A stretch of 64,000 nucleotides of DNA, from NCBI GenBank assembly GCA_033032865.1, contig JAWHQI010000503.1:930001-994000 (forward strand). The letters are read 5' to 3'. Shown here piece after piece: positions 45,371-54,436 of the stretch. This stretch comes from Dactylorhiza incarnata. Lineage: Eukaryota; Streptophyta; Magnoliopsida; Asparagales; Orchidaceae. The notes beneath the pieces are model-generated. The model saw nothing but the letters and a program-made list of their open reading frames with translations. It made no database searches and was not told the DNA's origin. A program made the position numbers and the translations under genes. Every line of letters begins with the position of its first letter. The first letter of the stretch is position 1.

Positions 45371-45433
45371 AGCTCAGTTGGTGATAGGAACTGTTGAAGG
45401 TTTCCTATCAAGGGAGGTTGTGGGTTCGAGACC
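45371..45433 (+). promoter_or_regulatory. Pol III promoter-like A and B boxes, right arm
   Basis: AGCTCAGTTGG (45371-45381) matches a tRNA A box. GGTTCGAGACC (45423-45433) matches the B box consensus GGTTCGANNCC exactly. The spacing is tRNA-like, but no clear acceptor stem is seen. Confidence 0.7.
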
Positions 45434-46101
45434 CCCCTCCAACAACGCGCTGCGCTTAGAAACAGGCCAGAGAGGCGTTGGGGTGTACGGCCTGCAGGCT
45501 TGTTGTTGACCATTTGTGGTCAGGCTGAACCGATGGTGCCAAGTCCTAGGACGGGGCCAGTGACCTCGGTGTGGGCTTGATCAGGCCGATCCCAGGATGG
45601 GCTTGGGTCGTCGGTGCCGGCAGTTTCTGGGGTGGCAAGACCCGGAGAGGCTTGGGCCAGGACTGTTACACTCACTAGACGGGGGGTTCAGGTTGATCTC
45701 TGGAGAGGCTGGCAAGGTAACAAGTGTTGGTGCTGGAATGCCCCAGATCGATTCCACTCCCGGGCTCTCACTAGACGGGGGGTTCAGGTTGATCTCTGGA
45801 GAGGCTGGCAATGTAACAAGTGTTGGTGCTGGAATGCCCCAGATCGATTCCGCTCCTGGGCTCTCACTAGACGGGGGGTTCAGGTTGATCTCTGGAGAGG
45901 CTGGCAAGGTAACAAGTATTGGCGCTGGAGTGCCCCAGATCGATTCCGCTCCCGGGCTCTCACTAGACGGGGGGTTCAGGTTGATCTCTGGAGAGGCTGG
46001 CAAGGTAACAAGTGTTGGTGCTGGAATGCCCCAGATCGATTCCGCTCCCGGGCTCTCACTAGACGGGGGGTTCAGGTTGATCTCTGGAGAGGCTGGCAAG
46101 G

Positions 46102-46608
46102 ATGAGGTCTTTATGCTGGAATACTCCGTCTCGCTCGGCGGACCTGTCCGTTCGGCACAGAAATTTCGCACGACATCATGCGAGTGGCGAGAATCAATCT
46201 TATACGATCTCGGACAACTGGTCCTCGGCGGAAAGGTTGCCGACACCGGGTAATAGGCGAGCCCTTGCCAAGAAGAAAAACGCCTTGCAAAACCTAGGAA
46301 GAAATACGCATAACCAGAAGTGTAGTAATCCTAAGAAACGACGAAAGGGCCAAGCAACCAAAGTATCCTATACCTATCTATTCAACAACGCATGGCGCGA
46401 GAACAACCAACGCGAGAATAGCCTCCGCGAAGGCGGATATCGAGATAAGCGAGAGCGAGACATTCAACGCGTAAAAATAACAAGACAGGAAAGAGAAGAC
46501 ACAATGATCAAAGCAAAATTTGCATTCCACAGTTCATAGTTCGGTTACAATCTTCGGCGATCTCGCCGATCATAAGTACCGCTCAAAAGGACAGAATAGC
46601 GGCGAGCT
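46102..46608. other. E spacer between array and antisense gene 2
   Basis: No supported gene. It contains scattered GCGAGA/TCGGCG words typical of E. On the minus strand it is the 3' flank of antisense gene 2 and may hold its poly(A) signals. Confidence 0.5.
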
Positions 46609-48582
46609 TCAGGAACCACCCGCAGATCCTTCTTCGTCATCACTATCCTTCACGGGCGGAAGAGGGAGGAAGAGCTCCGGGACGATGTCTTCCAGAGTCA
46701 TGTCGGCCGCATTATTAGCCAAGAGGCCGATCGCCTTCGCCACCGAAAAAATTTAGCGAGCTGACTCTATAGATCCCATGCGGATTTCTTCATCTCGCGC
46801 TCGCCGGTCTTCTTTTAAAGGGCGAGGCGAGGGGGGAACAACGGCGCGAGTGAGGTCGCAGTTTAGGGCCTTCAGCCCGGCCACCTCACCCTCCAAATTC
46901 TCGATGCGAGCGTTGGCTCTCCCGGCGGCCTCGACATCCTACAAATAAGTTCAGTTAGTGAGGTGAAATGGCCAGGGGAAAGGAGGATAAGGGAGGTCTA
47001 GATGACTCACCACACTGCCCTCCGCGGCAAGCAGCTTCTCCTTCAGCTGCGTGTTATCGGCAAGAACCCCCTGGTAGGCCCTCGCAAGCTCCACATTCTG
47101 AAGCTCCAGCTTTAAGCAACGCCTCCCCGTCATGTGGGCGAGCTCGGCAGAGCGCAGCTGGGACCTCGCGCTCTCGTAAGCAAGGGTCCTCGCGGCCTCA
47201 TCCTTATAAGACCCCGCATCCTCGCGACCATAAAGGGCGAACGCGAGGTCAAAGGCATGACCACTGACGGTCTCCTTCTCCACCCAGGAGGGGAGGATAG
47301 AAGAAATGTCCACCCTATTGGTCTCCGGCTTCCAGGTGACGAGGGGCTCACCAGTCTCGTCCCGACGCCTCTGGCCGAGCCCGAAGTTGTAGTGGTTCAC
47401 CGGGATAGGGAGGGCAGAGGTCCTGACCGCCTCCTGGCAGGGCTCTTCGTCCTCGCCCCCCGAGAGGCCGGTGAGGTCAAACTCATCGAAGGCGGCCTCG
47501 TGAGGTTCCTTACCTTTTGACGGAGCGAGCGAGGCCGCACTCTTCTTGCTCTTCTTCTTGGGCGGAGATTTCGAAGGAGCAGCATGACTACCGGAAGCCC
47601 CCGATCTCTTGCGAGAAGAGGGCTCGACCGGAGTGACGACGCCTCGGCAAGCTTCCGCCCCCATGGTAGCGAGAGCCATGGTAGCGTCGGTTTTCCGGTT
47701 GCTCGCGTAGGGGGGATGAAGGGGAAGATCTCGCTCGCCTAAAAACAAACAGTAATACGGATAAGTATAATATGCTAGTGAATTGAGACAAAGATATTAG
47801 GCGATATCTTTACCTTCTCCGGCGAGAACCGGAGGCAGCGAGTCTAGGTTGCGGCGGAGGTAGACGACTTCGAAGTTCTTCTTGCAGAAGAACTGATGGA
47901 GGAGGGCGTCATGGCCGCCGAGGGCGGTGGGCCGGTAGGTGGTCTCGCTGTGTTGAACCGGCGAGAGGGGAATGTTGCCGAAGTTCCCCTTGACGACGAC
48001 GAACTTCTGGGCCTAGAAGTGGGCCTTGCTGACGGTCTCAACCACCTTCGGACCTGTGCCCACGAAGTAGGCTGTCCCATCTTTGTAGGCGCGGAAAGAG
48101 AACAGCTTCCGGAAGACCGGGAGGCTGAACTCGATGCGCTCCTCGCGAAGGTAGCAGGCGAAGGCGGTGACCACCGCCATGGCATTAGGAGTGAGCTGAC
48201 CGGGAACCACCCCATAGTGTTTGAGCACCTAATAAGTAGCGAGAACAGGATTAGCCTGCACGGCGAGCGAGACTCGAATGGCAAAAGAAAAAATGGGAAA
48301 TAAGCGAGAATGATTAATACCTGGCCGAGTTCCGGCCACAAGGGAAGGCGCAGACCGACCGCGAAATGGGCGGTAGGAATGGCCAGCTCGTCGACCAACG
48401 GGTTGTTGATCACGTCGTCCTCGCTAGGGCGGCGTGCCTCGAACGGGGGGGGGGGGGGGGGTGACGTAATCAGCGACCGCGCTAAAGTACTCTTCATCAG
48501 TCAAGTTGAAAGTAAAAAAGCTATGCTCAGCGAAGGCCTTCGCGACCCTTCGCCGACCCTCCGACTCCGCATCACCGCCCAT
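46609..48582 (-). pseudogene. E antisense gene 2: spliced, putative gypsy-type transposon protein
   Basis: Minus strand. Coding exons 48582-48321, 48228-47814, 47738-47011 and 46938-46609 join in frame across GT-AG introns of 92, 75 and 72 bases, giving about 578 codons. Exon 1/2 hold HFAVGLRLPLWPELGQ, then LKHYGVVPGQLTPNAMAV, the 'putative gypsy type transposon' domain (PF04195 from memory). Exon 3 has a Lys/Ser-rich stretch (PPKKKSKKS) and a coiled coil that continues into exon 4. Damage: a run of 17 C in exon 1 throws the frame by one, TAG at 48015-48013 and TAA at 46755-46753. It ends at TGA 46611-46609. The homologue in A supports selection on this gene. Confidence 0.82.
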
Positions 48583-48695
48583 CTTAGCAACCTGCGAGAA
48601 AGGATGAAAGGCGAGAACGAGAAGAAGTGAGAGCTCTGAAGCAGAGGAAGAAGAAGGTCGAGAGTAAATGCGGTGGTTGACTCAGTTAAAACCGC

Positions 48696-48705
48696 CTATT
48701 TATAG
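48696..48705 (-). promoter_or_regulatory. TATA box of E antisense gene 2
   Basis: CTATAAATAGG on the minus strand, about 115 bases before the ATG at 48582, a strong plant TATA. Further upstream (48730-48960) are repeated GCGAG words. Confidence 0.75.
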
Positions 48706-49026
48706 CCAAAGCAAAAGGGCGGGAAGAAGTCCAAGCGCCAGCGAGCGCGGGTAGCAGTAAAAACATCACATCATGGTCATGGGTGAGATGGACCTGTAAG
48801 GTTAGGATTAGCGTTTTTGCGAGGTACATCTGGCGAGAATGGAGGGTCTTCGCGAGCACAATATGACAATTAAAATAGATTTATAGACAGCAAGCGAGAA
48901 ACCATAAAAGATGATGGTGATTGTCAGGCGAAGGCCAGCATCGGTGGCAAATACGCGAGCCACGAAATATAGCGAGATCGTTCAAAAACAGCGACACCAA
49001 TTACAAATAATCCTATAACTTAGCAG

Positions 49027-50199
49027 TTAGCGAGAATCATGGGGTAGCCATTTCCACCGGCCCCCACCCCGCGACCCGGACCTCGGCGGTACCCTAGAAT
49101 TGTAGTAGTCCTCCGCCAAACGACCCTCCCGGTCCATGAGGTAGGTGTAGTCTCTCATCCTCGCGATGTGCACCTCAGGCGTCGTGGAACTCTCGTCCTG
49201 ATCACGCTGTCTCGCCGGCCGGAGCCTCGCGCACTCTTCCATCAGGACCGCGTGCCTGTCCTCGGCAGCTTCTCTGTCCCGTCTCGCCTGCATGCTGAGA
49301 TCCATCAGCATTCGCCCGTGCTTCCTCAAAAGCTCTGCGGCCCGCTGCTTCATCGTCTCCGGATCTCGCGGATCCCCTAAGAATTCCTCCACCTGGTCCG
49401 GAAGGGGAGACATCTCATCATCGCCCAGTTCAGAATCGGTATGCGGATTCTCGGCATTGTCTGCAAGGTTTTACAAATTAGATGGCAAGCGTGAGTTCGT
49501 GCAGGGTTTCGGCAAGGTCATAACGCTTACCGAGAGGGTGGCAAGAAGTCGAGGGATGACCCTGGAACACGCTGTCGTAGTGAGGATAAAGAGATTTGCC
49601 CAAGACGGCGGGGTAGGCGGCGCTGTTTATAGGAGGGATCTTCGGCGGCGCAGAACCCCCGGTCTCCTCGCTCGTCAGGAGCTGGAACCCAGGCTTATCT
49701 ATGATTTTGCCTGGAGGAGGAGGGGACGACGGCCGCGACGACTGGCGGACTGGAGACTTCAGGGATGAGACTGTAAGAAAAAAGTAACGGTCATATATGG
49801 TTGACAGAAATATTACGGTATGCGAGATCCAGATCGTACCGGTGGTGTTCTTCCCAACGAGGTTAGTATCCACCTGCGGGCTTTTCCGAGACCCCTCAGT
49901 AAGTTCTCCAACGATCTCACTCGGTAAAGTATCCTGCGAGTAGAAATGAATGAGGAGCTATTTATTGACGTGAATTAGAGTAGCTCATACCTCCTCGGGG
50001 CGGCGATCATCCGGGGAGGAGTCCAGCATCACAGAGTCGTCGCCGGAGCGACGAGCCGCCTTCGCCTTCTTGACTTTCGGTGATTGAACGGGGGCGGCCG
50101 GTTCATCCAGGCGGGGACCTTGGTCGTGGAAGGTAGCCCGCCAGCTCTCATCGCCCTCAGGGAGCCTCTGCTTCTTCGGAAATCGGCATCTCCAGGCAG
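49027..50199 (-). pseudogene. E antisense gene 1: four spliced coding exons, unknown function
   Basis: Minus strand. Exons 50199-49991, 49933-49840, 49770-49531 and 49460-49027 join in frame across GT-AG introns of 57, 69 and 70 bases, to TAA at 49027. About 320 residues: a basic N-terminus with KVKKAKAARR, a Pro/Ser-rich centre (RPSSPPPPGK), a helical charged C-terminal region (MKQRAAELLRKHGRMLMDL) and a Gly/Arg tail. The first ATG (50189) is one base out of frame with the rest, suggesting a 1-base insertion just after it. I recognise no domain. Upstream of the exon a TTTTAG acceptor at 50200 may end a 5'-UTR intron. Confidence 0.75.
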
Positions 50200-50253
50200 C
50201 TAAAATAAGAAAGGGAAGAAAAGAAACGGCGTGCGCCAATAGGGGTTCGGGAC

Positions 50254-50366
50254 GATATTTATAGCCTACAGGGTGGGTCCCACCAAAGATTCCTGACAGG
50301 TCATCCGGGAGCGGTCGAATATCAGGGGTTGGACGATTCTTCGCGAGGACATTAGTCCTCGCGAAG
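50254..50366 (-). promoter_or_regulatory. Promoter of E antisense gene 1: TATA and 12-bp-arm palindrome
   Basis: On the minus strand a perfect inverted repeat CTTCGCGAGGAC-ATTA-GTCCTCGCGAAG (50366-50338) lies between the LTR edge and CTATAAATAT (50264-50255). Its TCGCGAG core recurs through E's LTR U3. Confidence 0.7.
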
Positions 50367-50377
50367 AGCAGGGATTG

Positions 50378-51065
50378 TGTACAACCCCGATATTCGCAGG
50401 GTAAGGAAATCGAGTGAGACGGGAGTGGCGAGATCCAGACCTCGCCGAGATCGGCCCCCAGCCGATGAGACCTCGGCAGGACACCAAAACGGGCCAGCGA
50501 TGTCCTCGCGAGGCGACCTTCTAAAAGAGACGCCGCGGGCAGTATTCGTGAGAGGACCCGCGAGAAGGCCTGCGAGAGCTCCGACAATAAGGTTCTCGCA
50601 GTCCCTTATCCATAAATCATTAGGGTCAACTTACCCTTTTACCCTTGGTGGTCTGCCCTTAGCCTCTCCAAACAGCGGAGCTTGGCTATTAGCAGACCCA
50701 TTTGGGGTGCGAATAGTAAAGTCAAAAGGCGGAATCTCGTTATTTGCAGACTAGATCAGAAAATATATAAATAGGACCTTAAGGGCACCTTTGGAGAGAT
50801 CTGATTTTCAGCTTCCCTCTCCTCAGGCTTTCTTTGGATAACGTTTCCGGAGCTCTCCAAGGTGTCCGAGTCTCATCTTTGGCTTGGGAGGGGAAGCGCT
50901 CAACGATCTTCCGGGTTAGTGGAGGGACCTCCTCGCTGTGACTAAGGTCTTAGTCAATTTCTTAATCTTCCGTCTACCCTCCTCGAGGGATGAGTAAGGG
51001 CTAGCCACCCCTCATCTCGGTGAGGTCCCCGAGCTCTACGAGAGACCAAGAAATCGGTTTCAACA
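50378..51065 (+). repeat. 3' LTR of E
   Basis: 688 bp, TGTACAACCCC to GGTTTCAACA, partner of 38000-38687, followed by duplication TGGAG. The TATA region is AATATATAAATAGG near 50763. The A-rich CGAAGAGCAGGGATT before it is the purine tract. Confidence 0.93.
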
Positions 51066-51070
51066 TGGAG

Positions 51071-51215
51071 GGTTCTGGGCGTGCTCTTCCACAAGGGGGA
51101 TTTTAACCTCAATGGTAGAGGGCAATCCTAGGCGCTTGCGCCGCATATCAAAATGCATACTGTAAAGAGTCGAGTGTAGTCTCATTAGTCTCGATTGACA
51201 GCTCCGCTTCGGGGC
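51071..51215 (-). pseudogene. A antisense gene, exon upstream of the E insertion
   Basis: A TTCTTTTCAG acceptor at 51217-51216 opens an exon (51215) whose frame reads MHFDMRRKRLGLPSTIEV and reaches the E insertion. Removing E and one TGGAG joins it in frame to CWKFGFRFPP at 37994, restoring the domain. This both confirms the E insertion and shows the A gene was spliced. Exons further upstream were not identified. Confidence 0.75.
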
Positions 51216-51217
51216 CT

Positions 51218-52114
51218 GAAAAGAACAAAACAAATTTTTACAAAAAATTATGAGTAAAAACTCGTTAAAATCATAACCAAAACTCGACATCTCACGGGCG
51301 CGCGCGCACAGGGAACGGTCGGCAAATGTCGTGCAATCAACTGCACAGGGTATAAAAGCAAGTGCAACCGCCCTCGTATGGCTGCGCGCATCCGAAATGG
51401 CACCAACCATTCGCTCCATCTGCACGCCGTCCAGCCACCACCGGGCGCATGACCTCACGTTGTCGGTTCAACACCGATCGCGCATGTCGAGCGTGCCACC
51501 CGGGCAAGGCCGAGCGCCGCTTGGCAGGAAGCCCCGGGCACCGCTGGGCAAGTAGCCTGGGAGCCGCTGTGCAAGTATCCCGGGCGCGCCACTCGGGCAA
51601 GGCCGAGCGCCGCTCGGGGGGGGGGGGGGGGTGGGTGGCCCCGGGCACCGCTTTGCAAGCAGCTCGGGCGCAGTCCTGCGCGCGACCCCATGCGCTGCCC
51701 GACGTGCGACCCCGAGCGATGTCCACGCCCCGCTCAGCGTGCGGGTTTGGTCGCAAGTCCCCAGATAAGGATCGGCTGGGAATTGGTCGCGTGTGCACCG
51801 ACCGGTTGTCACCCGACACGCGACCAAGCATGCCATGGCCAGCCGGTCGCCGCCCGGCCTACAACCGAGCGCGCCGGGTGGAACCTCACGCGCATCCCAA
51901 CTACCCTTCGGGACATCGTTGGCGCCCCAATCGGTCGTCTGCATGCATGTGAAACCGCATCGACCCGATTTCCCTCTTTAATTATTTCCTTTCAAGAAGC
52001 GGAGAATTGCTTACCTCTGGCATGGTACGACACATCACACGAAGATCATGATGATCTGAATTGTCGTGAAGAAATCAAAACCTCTACACTCCTCCACACA
52101 GTGATCTGGACTCC
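51218..52114. other. A 3' region, GC-rich, no gene seen
   Basis: Contains short direct repeats of CCGGGCAAGGCCGAGCGCCG (51500 and 51592) and CCCCGGGCACCGCT, a run of G near 51617, and a plus-strand TATAAAAG at 51350. Long overlapping frames on both strands reflect GC content. It may hold the 5' exons or promoter of the A antisense gene, which I cannot place. Confidence 0.5.
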
Positions 52115-52813
52115 GAAGGTTTGGGGGCTTATGATGCGCACCCGTAGATTTATAATTGATGCACGCCCATAAAATTATAGTCACTTCTGGAGTGCGCTTA
52201 GAGGAGGCTCCACTACGGAGAAGTAGAGTTAGTGGAGTCAAAAGTCCAACCCATGATCATGGGAGTGGAGAAATCCCACGCACGCAATTCGCGCTTCATC
52301 AACGCCAGGAACAGTCAAGACCGCACCCCACTATTGGGGTTCGGTTAGCCCTCACCCCACTAATGGGGTGCGGGTAGCCCATACCCCCCATAGTGGGGTG
52401 CAGCCAAGCTACTCCCTAGCTTGGTGGGGTGCAGCCAAACTGCACTCCCCGTAGTGGGGGATGCGGCCTAACAACAACCCACATAAAGGGGGTGTGGCCT
52501 AACCGTACCCATGAGGGTGCTGTGAAGCCACACCCCCCATAAAAGTGCGGCCAAGCCGCACCCCCCAGAGGAGTGCTGTCAAACCGCACCCCATGCGGGT
52601 GCGGCCAAACCGCCCCTCATGGTGGTGTGGCCAAACCGCACCCCCATGGTGGGGTGCGACCGACCCCCCCCCCCCCCCCCCCCCCCCGGCCTTGCGGGGG
52701 TTGCGGCCGAAACCGCACCCGTTCGGCGGGTGCGGACGGAGCTCATTGGGGACGCAGCTTCCCATTTCTCGAGTTCGTTGCACGCTCGGAATGCTCTTGT
52801 GTTCGTTGCACGC
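52115..52813 (+). repeat. A purine tract and 5' part of the A 3' LTR
   Basis: GAAGGTTTGGGGGCT (52115-52129) looks like the purine tract; the LTR would start near TGATGCGCACC (52132). It is cut at 52813 by the J LTR. The end of this LTR is not seen here; the equivalent is 2869-3152. The exact start is uncertain. Confidence 0.55.
52315..52740. repeat. A U3: array of CCGCACCCC / GGGGTGCGG palindromes
   Basis: Roughly ten degenerate units of about 40 bases, each pairing GCGGCCAAACCGC with CACCCC-N5-GGGGTG, end in a run of 24 C (52664-52687). It is another family-specific palindrome cluster in a U3-like position. Confidence 0.75.
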
Positions 52814-54436
52814 TGATAACTTCCAAAATAAAGTTATTTTAGCATCGCATTCTTATCATTATATGATCATAATTCATATAATATTGATTAGAAAATTACA
52901 AGATGATATATATTTAAATGTTTGAAGTTAATTCTCACTTTTAGTGATTTTATGTTAGGAAAGGAGGAAACTCTCATTAATTATGAAAGTTGATATTATT
53001 ATCAAAGCTAAGAAGAGGATTCAAGAGGGTCTTAACTTGCCTAAAGCAGAATTTTGAAGAAAAATTCCAAAAAAAATCTGTTGCAACAAATTCTGTTATT
53101 TGTTGCAACAAATCTGGCAGTTACAGATTTTCAGCAATTCAAAATAATTCAAATTGGGCGGTTACAGTCTTCTTGGGAGGCATTTATTCAACAATTAAGA
53201 CCAGCAGTTAAGGCACGCCAAGGAGGGAAACTATTATATATTCTCCCCCACGATGGAAGGAAAGACATACAAGTTTTGAGGAGTAAATTAATGAGGGAAT
53301 TTCGGCCAAACGAGAGAGAAGGAGGTGTCAACCTGCCATTTACAAGAAATTGAGGAAGAAATTCTGAAAATTCCTTCAATATGTATTGTAAGATCTTTCT
53401 TGTTTTGGGTTTCTTCTTCTCCATTATGAACTAAATCTCTCAAGTCTTGTATGATGAGAGTATGTCGATTTTTGTGATGAAAAATTACATTTAATCTTAT
53501 TGAATGTTAATGAATTATCCTATTTGGATTATGAATTTGTTGTGGAACTCTTGATTTATGAATTTTATGTTCTTTATCGTTTCGAGAATCGAGAGATGAG
53601 AGATGTATTTTGAATTAGAATTCTATTTTCTTGCATCACAAGAATCGAGAGAGGAGTGATGTTAATCTATAATCAGAGTTTCTTTTATTTCACTGACAGT
53701 TCAAGAATCGAGAGTGGAGGAGTGTGAGTTTCATAATTCTAATTTAGTATAGGAGAGAGAAAGAGATTTCCTCTTCTTGCTAAGTGACTACGGTTGCAAT
53801 TTTGCACAATATTCTCAAATTCATTTACGTTAGAGATAACTAGAGGAATTAGAATATTGAGATTTCCAATATCGAGAGATTAGGATTTCTCCGTTTAAAA
53901 TTGTTTCAAGATAATTCGTAAAACTTTCGCATGAGATAAATCATAAAAAATTTCATCATAGTAATATTCAGAAATCGGAATACAAGACTGCTTTCCTCAA
54001 CTGATTTTAAACAAGAATTATTATTTCTAGTAAAAGTAATCTAGTTTTTCAACCTTTATTTTAATGTTGCTTAATTTTCTAAAAACTCATCCGTTTTGAT
54101 CTGCTTGAATTTAAAGAAACGGTTTAGCTAGTACTGGCGAGCACTAAATTTATCATCTCTCCGAGGGAACGATCTCACTCACACTTTATTACTTGATCGG
54201 CACATATACTTGTGTTTATAGCTCTATTTTGCGCGCATCAAGTTTTTGGCGCCGTTGCCGGGGAGGTGCTGTGTAACGGATTTTGTAAGATCCCTCTCCC
54301 GCACCAGGAGAGTTCCTGGATCTTATGCCCAGAACCGCCGCCTTACGAAGATGCTAGCACACAAGTTAGCCACCTCCGCAAGACGCCGATCCTGCCGGCA
54401 AGAACGATTAACCAGGCCAACAAGAGATAAGAAGGA
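52814..54436 (+). mobile_element. Element J: Athila-like LTR, primer site and leader
   Basis: LTR 52814-54240 (TGATAACTTCC to GCGCGCATCA, 1427 bp), primer site TGGCGCCGTTGCCGGGGA at 54247-54264 (tRNA-Asp, perfect), then about 170 bases of leader or early gag. Recognisable sequence stops near 54436, so the element is truncated or interrupted there. The LTR has two TGTTGCAACA palindromes (53086-53115) and three GAATCGAGAG repeats (53583-53715), both shared with H. It interrupts the A 3' LTR. Confidence 0.82.

Larger units (their letters stand above)
45069..45670. mobile_element. 602-bp near-perfect inverted repeat with tRNA-like centre
   Basis: Two 301-base arms are symmetric about 45369.5, with no net indel and only scattered mismatches. 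The ends are TGTAACAG and CTGTTACA. CTCAC flanks both sides (45064-45068 and 45671-45675), a 5-bp target duplication in the repeat array. Each arm carries an A box and a B box near the centre. It fits no standard family: 5-bp duplication suits an integrase product, while the tRNA head suggests a SINE in inverted dimer form. The transcript would be a 300-bp hairpin. Confidence 0.85.
44432..46101. repeat. E 3' region: 96-bp tandem array, about 11 copies, split by the palindrome
   Basis: Units begin GGTAACAAGTGTTGG at 44436, 44533, 44629, 44725, 44821, 44917 and 45013, then 45716, 45812, 45908 and 46004. All are 96 apart except one of 97. The right half resumes in register after the inserted inverted repeat. 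Since 96 is 32 codons, open frames with 32-residue repeats run on both strands; I regard these as by-products. Confidence 0.93.
38000..51065 (+). mobile_element. Element E: Tat-lineage Ty3/gypsy with two antisense genes
   Basis: LTRs of 688 bp each (38000-38687 and 50378-51065) with TGGAG at 37995-37999 and 51066-51070. Internal order: gag, protease, RT, RNase H, a second plant-type RNase H, integrase without chromodomain, then a 96-bp tandem array, two spliced antisense genes and the 3' LTR. The double RNase H and antisense genes mark the Tat lineage. By eye the LTRs differ at roughly 20 positions (about 3%). Coding damage is moderate. Confidence 0.93.
2869..52813 (+). mobile_element. Element A: old Tat-lineage Ty3/gypsy host element, broken by insertions
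   Basis: Once B, E and G are removed, the remaining parts join in a sensible order: LTR end (2869-3152), primer site, Gag start codon (3233), Gag and protease remnants (33398-34975), a 141-bp tandem array, an antisense gene (51215-51071 joined to 37994-36520), a purine tract (52115-52129) and the start of a 3' LTR. About 5.9 kb remain in the window. No RT or integrase is left, so A is deleted or was non-autonomous. Both visible LTRs are interrupted by Athila-like elements (H and J). A is the oldest layer because everything between 2869 and 52813 inserted into it. Confidence 0.75.

Noticed and set aside
45306..45433. A true tRNA gene at the palindrome centre
   Set aside because: A and B boxes are present, but there is no acceptor stem, clear anticodon arm or terminator; it is tRNA-derived only.
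44491..46253. Long frames with 32-residue repeats on both strands
   Set aside because: They follow from a 96-base period without stops, exist on both strands and in two frames, and start or end inside the inverted repeat.
51340..51365. Plus-strand TATAAAAG as a promoter
   Set aside because: No boxes, leader or frame follow it, and the known gene nearby is on the other strand.
51331..52172. Overlapping GC-rich frames on both strands
   Set aside because: They reflect few AT-rich stops in GC-rich DNA; no domain or codon structure favours one.
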